Source: Chromera velia | Lineage: Eukaryota; Sar; Chromeraceae | Length of the DNA: 64,000 bases | Direction: 5' to 3' | Assembly (NCBI GenBank): GCA_018398765.1 | Contig: JAHBMJ010005827.1 | Location: 1 to 64,000, forward strand | Part shown: positions 46,101-57,598 of the stretch, piece after piece | How positions within the stretch are numbered: position 1 is the stretch's first letter | How the letters are laid out: each line of letters begins with the position of its first letter | Notes under the pieces: generated by a model | What the model was told of the DNA's origin: nothing | What the model saw: only the letters and a program-made list of their open reading frames with translations | Databases searched by the model: none | Program-made: the position numbers and the translations under genes

Positions 46101-48510
46101 AGGAAATGTACGCATGGATGATGCTGCTCGGTGTAGTCTCCTCAGAACTCCACAGAGACACACAAAGCAACAAGTATCCCTACCCCCAAAATGTAGGACC
46201 CAATCCACCCCTCCTCGTGCATCTGTCTCTGACCGTTCCCCGCTCCGCCCTCTCCCGTCTTGACAATTTCACAGGACCAACCTCGGCCACCCTCATGATG
46301 TCCGTCACCTCCCCTGTCACCAACAACCAGTTCAGATCGATTCACGTCGCTCTCGTCCGATCCGACTCCCAGTCTCCTTCCAACAGTTCCGTTCCACAGC
46401 AGCAGCAGAGGGATGTTCCGGCTGATCTCGACACGTTTGAGTTTGCAATTGTCTCTGCAATCGTCCCTGCGTCTTGCCTGTCGGTGGCGCCTGCCAGCTC
46501 GATTTTGGTCGATTTGAACATCCCACCGAAATCTCCGGTGCTGACAACCGGACCTTCCGTGATGCGGTCGGCAACTGCCCAATTCGGGCTGAAGCTCTGC
46601 GTCTTTAGTGCCCCTCTGTCTGACCGAGAGAAGGTCTCTTGGCAGCCTCTGTCGGTGGGTACAGAGGGGGAGGGGGGGTGGGCGTCTCTTTCTTATCTGC
46701 TTTCTGACCGACCGGCAGAGAGCTCGCCGGAGCTTGAGTTCTCGGGTCGGAACCCGACTTCGATCATTGAGAGAGTAAAGGGGGGGNNNNNNNNNNNNNN
46801 NNNNNNNNNNNNNNNNNNNNNNNNNNNNNNNNNNNNNNNNNNNNNNNNNNNNNNNNNNNNNNNNNNNNNNNNNNNNNNNNNNNNNNNNNNNNNNNNNNNN
46901 NNNNNNNNNNNNNNNNNNNNNNNNNNNNNNNNNNNNNNNNNNNNNNNNNNNNNNNNNNNNNNNNNNNNNNNNNNNNNNNNNNNNNNNNNNNNNNNNNNNN
47001 NNNNNNNNNNNNNNNNNNNNNNNNNNNNNNNNNNNNNNNNNNNNNNNNNNNNNNNNNNNNNNNNNNNNNNNNNNNNNNNNNNNNNNNNNNNNNNNNNNNN
47101 NNNNGGGGGGGGGGAGGGGAGTGGTAGCAACGTGAAGATTGAAGAGAGCAGGGAGAGGGTAAGCTCAGATCCATTCAGTGTCCGGCTGGAGGTTTCAAGG
47201 TCTCCATCCGAAGCCGACCCGGCCTCAGCATGCTCTACAGCTCCTTCGACACCGAAAGGTGAGAAGGCAGGTGTGCAGTCAGCTGTCAAAATCGGACAGC
47301 CGAGTGTCCGGTTTCCTTGTCCAATCGCTGTCGGGCAGGCTCGTTAAATGCAGGGAGGAAAAGAAACAACCAGGCTGCATGCACCTCTAGCCTCATCCTT
47401 GCAGCAGGGGTTCCCGACAGCAGAGAGGCTATTTCCTCTCTGGCCCTCCACCCAGAGTAACACCACCAAACCGACCCTGAACTCCCTCCACTGCCTCCCA
47501 CGAGTGCCCCTGGATGCACTCCCAAAGATCAACCCGTGCCCCCCCCCCTCTGTTTCCCCGAGTAGTCACTGGGCGTACGCAGTTGCCGGTGCGATGATAC
47601 CGCTAGAGCACCGACAGTTACTCTCCAAACCCACGACCCCCCCCTTCTGTCTCTAAAAGAGTCCCTCCATGCCATGTTCCTTCAATTCGGAGGGTTAGGC
47701 ACCGACCGTCTGCGTTCCACGTGGTTCGGCCTCTCGCACCCCACCAGCGGCATCAACATCGTGATTGCAGTGGAGTGCCTGCGGTTTGACCTCACTGCCC
47801 AGAGCCCGGTGTTGGACGCTGCGGTGTGTGTGCTGAGCAAAAAGAATGGAAGTCTGGAGGCCGTGGCGCCCCTCTTTATGAGGGCAGGAGAAAAAAGAGC
47901 AGGAGCGTCTCGTACAGTCATGACAACCGCAGAGGAGATGGTCCTCTAGAAACGTTTTCTTCCGCTCACTTGCGAGAGAATGAGGGATGCTGGTTCGTGG
48001 ACTCACGATGCCTCGTGTGAATTTGTCCGATCACGTTGTGTCCCTCTGTCGTATGAAATGGGGGAGCAGGCCGTGTGTTCCTGCTGCATGGGGCATGGGC
48101 TGGAAGAATCCAAACTTGCAAAAGAACACGGAAAAGATATCGTCAAACGTTATTTTTTCAGAGCAGCCATCCCACATTTGTTTAACCTTGCATTTGTCCG
48201 AAACTGGGTGGGGGAGCCAGGAAGTCTCCCTTCCGCCTCCGGTCGCGCCAGGGGGGCTGGGAAAAAAGGGAATGAAGGAAAGGGGGTGTCAAGAGGATCT
48301 TCCAAGTGGAAGGTCGGCATGAAGGTCCGTCTGACTGGTCTCTCGCGTGAGATCTTGAACGATGCGATTGCAGTCCTGTGTCAAGTTCCTGAGGGCGCTG
48401 ATTCCAATGAGGACGCCCGATGTCACGTGAAGGTGTTGCAACCTGTCCGAGCAGCACAAGCTTTTCCGGAGGCAATTGCGATCCGAGTTCGAAACTTTGT
48501 TCAGATTTAG
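43115..48510 (+). CDS. DUF4470-like protein with SH3-like N- and C-terminal domains; frame breaks and assembly gap
   Basis: N-terminal SH3-like segment (LPGSSVLLEGL...LNGERGTV...GRLRVLL, residues ~5-70), then the DUF4470 signature: FHPFGNTPA, RVLLAGCGDPRHLLFSLW, CVLSDIETGVIARNIILF. Exons continue at about 44321-44693 (...DNQWFSLLMLSR), 45025-45079 (GNNLHYGSLPLKAP) and from 45168, with VFDAVDTSNLSDSCGLIHVL, a family hallmark. The C-terminus (about 48300-48508) repeats the SH3-like pattern (WKVGMKVRLTGL...). DUF4470 is found in the dynein-assembly factor DNAAF3 and in MYND-linked proteins; which one this is cannot be told. Oddities: a TAA at 43529-43531 splits the conserved GNTPA block from its continuation in the same frame; 318 unknown bases lie at 46787-47104; a GTGAGA donor near 47261 suggests an intron ending near 47405; a frame change falls at a C run near 47636; a TAG lies at 47947. 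Likely real, but the model is unreliable at the 3' end. Confidence 0.65.
46787..47104. other. Assembly gap (N run) between G homopolymers
   Basis: 318 undetermined bases with GGGGGG on the left and GGGGGGGGGG on the right, inside the DUF4470-like coding region. True length is unknown, so frame continuity across it is not evidence. Confidence 0.99.
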
Positions 48511-50910
48511 GTTCAGACGTGAACTCTGATTATCCTGCCGATTGGTATAGGAACTATTAGGAAGTCGCTGTGCATTATTCACGGTGTGTTGTATGCTTAA
48601 TATTGTGTCGATCTCACACGGATCTATCGGCCGAACTAGGGCCAAGCATCTCTGTTCCAGAGTCGGAATTTCCAGACGTCTCTACACTGTACGGTTCTAG
48701 ATACGGTTAAGAGTATATATATATATATATATATATAATGTATGTATGTATATATATAGAGATATATTATATACGTATATAATATCAAGTATATTATGTT
48801 AGTTGCCAGCCGGTCGCCAGGCTGTGACAGCCACCGTGTGGCTAAGTGCTATAGGCTAAGTGCCATCTATAAAGTTGTTTTTATAATAAATTTTTAAATA
48901 AAAAGCTAGATAAAAAGCCATCCTAAATTCAACTTAATTTTAAACTAGCTTTTAAACTAGCTTCAAAACCTTTATGACTCTAAGGCTTAATGACTCTATA
49001 ACTGTAGAATTTAGAGTTGATAACTAGGCTAAGAAACTATAACTTAATAATAAGCAAACATAAGTTTTTTTATCTTAATTCTTCTAGATTTCCCTTTCAC
49101 CTAAGAATCATCGATCTTTAAATTAAAAACACCTACTAAAAACTATGTTAAAAATCTATACAGTGAATAACGTACTTTTAACTTTTCAAAAGATAGTTGG
49201 CATTTTAATTTATTCGTTTGTTTATTATCATTCTTATTTTTTTTCTCGATGTGGGGCGCGTAGCTACAGATAGGAGTCAACAAAACATGGCAAACCGGAA
49301 GGGCTTCAGGCTAATGCAGGAGATGGACAAGCAATTCAGGCGCCACGGGGTAGACTAGGAGGCAAAACGATCGTGACCTTTCGGCGTTTCCGTGTGCAGA
49401 CTCCCCTTGTGTATCAATTAGTCTCAGACTGAAGTATCAAACTTCAACCAAATATAAAACCAAGTCCAGGGAGCCGCAACAAAGGACCTGAAAAGACAAG
49501 AAGGAACGAAAGAATGCTCACTCCATGACGTCCCTTCGCTTTCTTTCCCACTCCTCCTCTTTTTGTCTTCCCCTGATATTCACCGAATTCCTTTCCCTCT
49601 CCTCCCTTCCACCAATGGAATTATGGACCTACCAGCTATCCCTCGACATGTCAGGCAACGGTCATGACAAAAAAAGAGAACAAAACAGAGGATCGATCAT
49701 TTGTGTGATCGGTGCAGAACGAGCAGACAGGTAGGTAGGCACGCGCACAAACAAACAGAGAGAGACATGCAGACAGGAGGCCGAGGGGATGCCGATTGAC
49801 CCACACGCAAACGCACTCGCAGCGGCGGTGCGTTGCGCTTCGCCCGACTCTCGCCAGCTGCCGTCAACAAAAGATAGATCTGAAGAGGGGAATCATCAAG
49901 GGGAACTGAAAGGAGAAGGGTGGAAAAGCAGAAAGTGAAGCAAGCGGGAAATAGCGAAAGAGGTAAAGGAAGAAGGACAGACAGACAAGCAGACAGAAGG
50001 AAGGTAAGAAGAAGTCACTTTGCGTGTTGCAACGGCAAAAAGGGCTTTGCTAGGGCAAAAAGGGCTTTGCCTTTTTTGCCTACCCATGCAGATACCAAAG
50101 AGCATTCATTTGTCAGAAGGAAACGGAGAGACAGAGTGAGGACACAGGCCAACAAAGGTATACGGGGATGGAATGTCTTTTCTGCTTTCCACTATTTGCT
50201 CGAACGAAAAATTAATGAAGGCTGATCGAGAGAACAACAAGAAGCGAAAGGGAAGGGATGACGCGCGGCTCTTCCCTCTCCTGTCTCCTTCCAAATTCCT
50301 TCCGTGTTCCCTTTTTGTCGCTTCTTTCACCGCCCTTCTGTTTCTTGTTACTTGTCAAATACTTTCTTTTGCATATTCCCCGTTACTGATTCCTCGTCTC
50401 CACAAATTGACATGGAGGGGATGAATCTTTCTTCCTTCTGCCTTCCTGTCATATCTATTCATCTACCTATCCTCAATCTGTCATCTACCCATTATCCATC
50501 AAGGAAAGCATCCATCCATCTGTCCATCGTCATGGTCAGCTTCTCTCCAAGGCTGCTTGGAGGAAAGCCTTCTTTCAATTAGACTCCAAACAGCATACTC
50601 TTGCAATATGTGTCAGCGTTGAGGAAACTGACTTCGTTTTAAAGTGAAAGCAAATGGGAGAGAGTGGAAGGAAGACATCAGCGTAATTACATGCATGACA
50701 TAAGCATCTTCAATCAGAAAAGATGTGAGGAGTAGAGTGGGGGAGTAGGGGGAGACTTTGCACCTCCTTCTTTTATCCTCCCTTCTCTAATTTGCCTCTC
50801 TCAACGGATCCTTTCTTTTCTCTTTCCCTCCTTAGACTATCTATCTCAGTCTCCGTGCCACTTCAACAATTGAACCGACACATGACAGCATCAAACAAAA
50901 GGGAAACGGT
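48511..50910. other. Intergenic region
   Basis: 48640-49240 is AT-rich, including a TA microsatellite. 49250-50900 is of mixed composition with short purine- and pyrimidine-rich tracts. A short tandem copy of GCAAAAAGGGCTTTGC sits at about 50034-50071. Open frames of 60-100 codons show no domain. No RNA gene is recognised. The 3' end of the secreted repeat gene is at 50911. Confidence 0.5.
48712..48790. repeat. (TA)n microsatellite
   Basis: TATATATA... with TATG interruptions, imperfect over ~75 bases. Confidence 0.9.
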
Positions 50911-51213
50911 TCACTTCTTCAGACCAGCAGCCGCAGCGTTCTTTTCGAGCATCCGACGGCCGCGGTATCCCCCTCCAAACACGGTACCAATGGAACCAAA
51001 GTTGTGGCCGTTCCAGGTGTTGTAGTTCTGGGTGAACCCCCCATTGAAGAAGTTCTGCCGACGCTGGTCGAACCAGGGGCCGTTCACGTACCCGTAGTTC
51101 TGCTTCTCGTCGCCCTCCTCCACCGCAGGGGCGTCCCTTGCCTCTACTTCCTCAGGACTGACGACACCAACTTCCTGTTGCTCTGCTTGAACGGGGGTAT
51201 CTGTAGGTGGCGC

Positions 51214-51289
<76 letters not shown>

Positions 51290-52167
51290 GTGGAAGTAGA
51301 GCGAGACAAGGAGAGATAGAGAGGATTTGTCCAGATTTCTTCTTGTAGAAATTTTCGCGCATGCAATCATCACTTCATTTACTTGCCATTCTATTCACTC
51401 ATCCAGCTACTCCTCAGACAATTGGTCCTTTTTTGCCTTTCAACCTTTTGCCGCCGAAAAGTCAACGTCGGATGGTCCTCGGGCGTACTGACGCACGCAA
51501 CGACGTCCCTCGGAGACTTCCCTTCCCATTCGATTCGCAATACTTCACCCGCTTCCATTGACCAGCCCGTCAATCATTGGTCTCTCCCTCACATCCATCC
51601 ATCCATCATCTGGAAGATCCCCCCCCCCCTCCATCGCACCAGCCAGCTCCTCGAGGAGAATCAGAAAGAACAGCCGAGAGGAAAGCAAATCAGGGCACCA
51701 CAAACAGACCGAAATAGAAACCTTCAAACACCAAAACAGCCAGTCAGACGGCCACTGACCGTCTCTGGAGTCCCACTTGCTGGAGCAGCATCCTGCATCC
51801 GACGGCCGCGGTATCCCCCTCCAAATACGGTGCCGATGTGACCGAAGTTGTTCCCGTTCCAGGTGTTGTAGTTCTGGGTGAACCCCCCGTTGAAGTAGTT
51901 CTGTCGACGCTGGTCGAACCAGGGGCCGTTCACGTACCCGTAGTTCTGCTTCTCGTTACTCTCCTCCTCAGGAACTGTGCCCACTTCCGGGACGGCTTGT
52001 TCAGGCGTGGTTGTGGTGGGAGGGGTGGGGGGGACCTGAAAGGAGACCAGGGGGGGGAGAGAGGGTGTGTCTTTCTCGGCAGATTCACTCAAAGGCTCGA
52101 CCGTTGTCAAGGCCGTGTCGTGTCGTGCCGTTCCAGAAAGACCACACACACACACACGCACACACAC

Positions 52168-52206
<39 letters not shown>

Positions 52207-54001
52207 GAGAGAGAGAGAGAGATGGAGAGCAGCACAAGCGCTTATACTCCCCGACACCACAGATGCACAACAGAGACAGAAGTGCGGGAATCCATTCACC
52301 ATGCAAGGAGTGATACACGAGTCAAGTCACACAGCCCGACCTGTTCATCCCCTGTGGGAGAGGGACTGGAGGTGCTGTCCCCCTGCAGTCTCCTCCTTCC
52401 AAAGAACCCCCCAGCCCCAAAGACGGTCGGGGTAGATCCGTAGAAGTTGCCTGTCACAGTCCGAGAGGAGACGGGAGCGCTAGCGGCAGAGAGTCCGTAG
52501 TTGGTCGTGCCTGTCTGAACGAATGCGCCCTGATGCACCCCTGTGTTCAGGACAGAATTCCCCGGAGCGCTTTGGACTGGAATTTGGGAGACGGCAGGGA
52601 TGGAGACGGGGCGGCCTGTGCCGAAGACCCGATTGAGCGCAGCCATGCCCCGTGCATAGCCAGCGGCATCGAGTGCGGGGTTTCCTGTCGAGTACCTTCC
52701 CACAGTAGAGTAGAAAGGGTACGTGTAAGTGGGGAGAGTGACGGGAACTGTGTAGGTCAAGCCTGAGGGGGTTCTGTAGTATCTGTAGGTTGTTGTGGGC
52801 ACAGAAATTGGGATAGAGGGGGCGGCGGGTGTTGGGGGAGTGGCAAGGGACCCGTTGGAAGGGGTGGAAGAGACCGGAGTGGCAGGGGGAACGGATACAG
52901 AAGGGGCGGACACGACTGCAGGCGTTTCGACGATAGTCGTAGAGGGAGCTGGAATACTGATAGTGGAGTGTGCGACTCCCGTTCTCTGTCCCGTGATCGG
53001 ATCACGAGTGACAGTGGCCCCCGCAGGAACGAAGTTGTCTCCGATCGTCCCGAAGTTCCTTCCGTTCCACGCGTTCGTCGTGGCAGTCACTCCTCCATTG
53101 TAGAAGGTCGCGGTTCTCTGGGGGATGTAGGGGCCTGCAACGTAGCCGTAGTTCTGCTTTGTGGTGTCCTCGTCGGTGTGTGAGTGGGGCTGCAAATGAA
53201 GTTCGGAAAGATAAGAGGTCCGTTTGAAAGACGAAAGGAGAGGGCTGTGTGAGCAAATGGGTGCAAGAAAGGCTGCAGCAAACACAGACAAGAGATAAAG
53301 TCTGGAGAAGAAAAGCTGGCTCATCAATCCCTCTTGCGTTTTTCTCATACATGTGTTTGGACTGCCTGAGAATGTCTCTCATTTTGCATGTTGCTGGAAG
53401 AGAAGCCTTCGAGGGCACTCTTTTTTCTTCTTATTCTTCTTCTTCTTTCGGATGGCGGCAATGAGAGAAGTGCTTGAGAGAAAAAGAGCGAAAAGGACCA
53501 TCCGCAATTTGCTCACTCACTCACTCCCTTCATTCCTCTCAGCCACTCAGTAACTCCCTCAAACATTTACTTACGCACTCACACCAATTTCCTCTTTCAT
53601 TGGACTATCCTTCACCTCTTCCATCCGCCGAAAGACATGTGATTCTCCAGTTAGACCGTCGGCTACACACCACTTACCGTCTCTGGAGTGGCATTTGCCA
53701 CAGGTTCAGCTGCAGCTCGAGATCCCCCTTCCTCCTGCATCCGACGGCCGCGGTATCCCCCTCCAAACACGGTGCCGATGTGACCGAAGTTGTGGCCGTT
53801 CCAGGTGTTGTAGTTCTGGGTGAACCCCCCGTTGAAGTAGTTCTGTCGACGCTGGTCGAACCAGGGGCCGTTCACGTACCCGTAGTTCTGCTTCTCGTTA
53901 CTCTCCTCCACCGCAGGGACGTTCCTTGCCTCTACTTCCTCAGGACTGACGACACCAACTTCCTGTTGCTTTGCTTGAACAGGGGTATCTGTAGGTGGCG
54001 C

Positions 54002-54045
<44 letters not shown>

Positions 54046-55165
54046 CACACAAATACAGAGAGAGTGTGCTTATCCAGATCCTCCCTCGTCAATGCTTTGA
54101 CGCACGCAAGCATTAACTTAGTTACCACGGCCACCGGGCATAGAAGAGGTCATTTCGAGTGTTGGAGGCCGACACATTGACTCACTGAAGCATATGGTTG
54201 TTTCGCAACCCCTCGCCTCTTTCTGCTTCTTGACGTTACTCGTACACACATTCAAGCCTTGCCGCAAAGGCTTAACTCTTTTCGGTTGATCAGAGAGAAA
54301 CTCAAAAGAAAACAACACAAAGATAGCACAACTGAGCCGAGATAGCGCCTCCAAACAGAAAGTAAGACAAACACTCAGACAGCCACTGACCGTCTCTGGA
54401 GTCCCACTTGCTGGAGCAGCATCCTGCATCCGACGGCCGCGGTATCCCCCTCCAAACACGGTGCCGATGTGACCGAAGTTGTTCCCGTTCCAGGTGTTGT
54501 AGTTCTGGGTGAACCCCCCGTTGAAGTAGTTCTGCCGACGCCGGTCGAACCAGGCGCCGTTCACGTACCCGTAGTTCTGCTTCTCGTTGCCCACCTCCGC
54601 AGGGACTGTGCCCACTTCCGGGACGGCTTCTTCAGGCGTGGGTGTGGAGGGAGGGGTGGGGGGGACCTGAAAGGAGACATAGAGGGAAAGAGGAGAGAGG
54701 GTCTACGGAGTGAACAAGAGGTGTGTGTTCTTTCGCCCTCATCTGCTGCGTGTGTCTCCTGAGAGTGCCAAGAAAAGAGACACGCACACATGAATACACA
54801 CACAGGCACGAACAAAGAGAGGGGGGGGGGAGATAGACAGACGCAGGTGTGATGTACAGATCGGACTCATCAGAGACGGGGGCAAATGGAAAAGACAAAG
54901 AGACGGGCAGTGACACGGGCACGCACGCAAGAACCCACGATAAAGGTCGACCGCCAAACATCACAATCAAAACATCTGGACGCGTCAAGAAGAGTGTAGA
55001 CGGCTCTGCCAGAAGAAGACGGAGGCTCACCGTCTCAGGAGTTGGACTCGGATCAGAGGGGCTCGGGGGACTTAAAGAAGGGCCCGCTGGATGGGGGTTC
55101 TCTACAGACTGCTGGCTGCTGCTCACCAGAGCTAGGCAGAAAGGCAATACTGCAATGATCTTCAT
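50911..55165 (-). CDS. Secreted protein with five copies of an unrecognised Tyr/Asn/Gly-rich domain, six exons
   Basis: Exons at 55165-55031, 54666-54391, 54001-53678, 53189-52341, 52035-51760 and 51213-50911; all introns are phase 0 with GT-AG ends, total ~720 residues. Exon 1 encodes a signal peptide (MKIIAVLPFCLALVSSS) and a Pro/Ser linker. Exons 2, 3, 5 and 6 each carry a ~50-residue domain: KQNYGYVNGPWFDQRRQNYF, then NGGFTQNYNTWNGNNFG, then HIGTVFGGGYRGRRM. Exon 4 has a diverged copy (KQNYGYVAGPYIPQRTATFY, TTNAWNGRNFGTIG) followed by a Pro/Thr/Ser/Val-rich stretch. Linkers alternate: VPPTPP...EVGTVP in exons 2 and 5, APPTDTPVQA...EVGVVSPEE in exons 3 and 6, so an exon pair was duplicated. 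No cysteines occur in the domain. I know no family that matches. Secretion, and a matrix, wall or adhesive role, are inferred from the signal peptide and composition. An upstream Met (55291) would add 42 residues; I prefer 55165. Confidence 0.85.
51217..51291. repeat. (CA)n(GA)n microsatellite abutting the exon 6 splice acceptor
   Basis: On the coding strand it reads (CT)n(GT)nCAG, ending exactly at exon 6 of the secreted repeat gene, so the repeat serves as the pyrimidine tract. Confidence 0.95.
52140..52225. repeat. (CA)n(GA)n microsatellite in intron 4
   Basis: (CT)n(GT)n on the coding strand, about 100 bases upstream of the exon 5 acceptor. Confidence 0.95.
54004..54062. repeat. (CA)n microsatellite abutting the exon 3 splice acceptor
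   Basis: On the coding strand, (GT)n followed by GCAG directly at exon 3. It is the counterpart of the repeat at exon 6. Confidence 0.95.
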
Positions 55166-55895
55166 ATTTCTTCTGCTTGCTGTAGAGAGACGACGAGAGA
55201 GATCTGCAGATGCAGGTTGGAACGAATGAAGCGCTGCTACGCTAGTACACAGACGAGCGAGGAAAGAAGACAAGTAAAGACAGCGAATCACCCAGTCGGT
55301 TGTTCGAGCAATCTAATGAATGACAGACAGGCACTCTGACTATTGACACACACCACCCATCACGATCCAGCCGCCTTGTGCAGATTGGTCCAGCATGTTC
55401 CAGCTGAACCGGGGAGCCAGCTGGCGTCTCAGTCTGCGACACACGTCCTCGAAAAAGGCGTCGCGTTTGTGAGCGCGCAGCTCGCTAATGCTCGCTAGCT
55501 TGGGCCGCAGCGACTGCATGCCGCGGCCGCGGGGGACCGACCGTATATCCGACCATGCAGACGCGCGGTGCATGCGCGGCTCGGACCGAGGGATGGACAC
55601 CCATGCACTGACGCACGCATCCCGCGCGGAAACTATCCTACAGCTGCATGCTGAGGGCTCGTACATGCAACTTAATTTTCTGAAGGTCAGACAAAATTGA
55701 CAAACTCGTGTACACACAACGTGGCCATTCAAGACCCCGACTGAGTCGACTGTCAAACACGGAAGCCCTTGGACGTTCATGTACCAGTTGCGACGCTGCC
55801 TTTGTCTGCAATTTGGCCAGGCCTAGGAGCTCCCATTGAATTGGTACGCCAATTCTGGTTTTCATCCGCATGCTCGTACAGTGCTGAGATTGAGA
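55166..55895. promoter_or_regulatory. Divergent promoter region with clustered GCATGC motifs
   Basis: 730 bases separate the start codons of the secreted repeat gene (-) and the WGR-SUKH gene (+). TGCATGC occurs at 55515-55521, 55569-55575 and 55645-55651, and GCATGC at 55868-55873. About 0.2 hexamer copies would be expected by chance in a region this size. GCATGC/TGCATGCA is a known ApiAP2 target in Apicomplexa. A CCGCGGCCGCGG palindrome lies at about 55521-55532. Regulatory function is inferred. Confidence 0.5.
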
Positions 55896-57343
55896 ATGGC
55901 AGCTTGTCGGTTTGAATGCAAGGCGGGGGGGAGTTCGAAGTTTTGGGAGATCTCTACTGACGAGAAGACCACTACGATCCGCTTCGGCAAAATCGGAACG
56001 GACGGCGTCACGCAGATCAAGGCCCACGGCAGCGCTGCAGAGGCCGAGAAGTACGAAGCCACTCAGAAGGCTTCCAAGCTCAAGAAAGGATACAAGGAGG
56101 TGGTCACGTCAGGGACAGCAAAGAGGAAGGCACCAGCACCTGATGAGCCCCCCAAGAAGTCAAAGGCAGACTCTGAGAAGGTGACAGGAGGGGATGCTCC
56201 GTCTACATCCTCCCTGAAGAAGCACTTGACGATGGACGAAAAGTTTTGGGAGATTGTACTTGCGGGTTCGAAGACCACTGTCCGATTTGGAAAAATCGGA
56301 ACTTCAGGCTCGACTTCCGTGAAGGAGCACAAGGACGCCCCAAGTGCAAAGAAGTTCTACGACAAGATGGTTGCAGAGAAGACAGGGAAGGGGTACGAGG
56401 AGGAAGACGAGGACGGTGACGGAGACGATGATGAAGACGATGAGGGGAACAGAGAATTCGACCCGAACGATTTTTGGGACACAGAATATCCTGCACTGGG
56501 ACCTCAGCCTTTGACTGATGCCATCGTTAGTGAGGTCCGCCCCTTGACTCATCCATTCAAGGCTCATTCATTCGTTTGTTCGTTCACTTGTGGAGGGAAG
56601 CGTCAAATGTTTTTTCTTCTTTTGGTGTTCTTCTCCTTCACATCTTGGACACATCTTCTTCGCGTTCGTCGTCTTTTCATGATTTTTATCCTTTTGGTTG
56701 CTCCTGAGCGATTCTGTACGTGGATGGATGATGTGACCTCCGGTGAAGGCAGAGGACCTCTGGCAGTTTTTGTTTTCGTTTCTTTTTGTGCGTGCGTGTT
56801 CGTGCGCTTAATCGTAGCTTGGGTTCCTGTCCATCCTTGGCTCCAGTCCTCCTTTTCACGTTGCATTCTTCACCCCTACATATTTTGTTCTAGCGTTTTC
56901 GAGTTGCCCCATTGGATGCTCCCCATTGCCTTCCCACGTATCAGTGAGCCTGGGGCCAGAAACACGACATTCAGCTATTTTTACCCTTTTGCCTCTTTTC
57001 TCTGACTTCATTTTTCACATTCCCCTCTTCTTCCGTGCACTGTACACAGGTCGAGTCCCGTCTGGGGTTCAAGCTTCCTCGGGACTATGTTGAGTTCTTC
57101 AAGCAGACGCAGAACGGAGGCACACCCAAGAGAACGTGCTACGAGGAGGAGGTGGGGTCGATCTCGAATATGTACGGCATCGGGACGGGAGATGGAGAGA
57201 CGCTCGTCGGTCGGTCAGTGGAGATCGAGGTAGCATGATCGATGCAGACATTTATCTTTCTCTTACTCTCTCTGTGTAGAGGAGTGTGGGTGTATGCGTG
57301 TGTATGTGTGCGTGTCTGTCGTGAGAGAGAGAGAGGGGGGGGA

Positions 57344-57380
<37 letters not shown>

Positions 57381-57476
57381 TCAATATGTATGTGAGAGAG
57401 TGTGTGTGTGAGAGACAGAGACCGAGAGAGAGACAGAGAAAGAGAGAGAGGGAGTTTGAGAGAGGGAGTGTGTGTT

Positions 57477-57507
<31 letters not shown>

Positions 57508-57514
57508 GTGTGGT

Positions 57515-57553
<39 letters not shown>

Positions 57554-57567
57554 GAAAAATAGACCCC

Positions 57568-57598
<31 letters not shown>

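Noticed and set aside
47270-47347. Taking the stop at 47345-47347 as the end of the DUF4470-like gene
   Set aside because: A strong GTGAGA donor sits at about 47261 and coding-like sequence resumes after an AG near 47400, so the tail with this stop is probably intronic.
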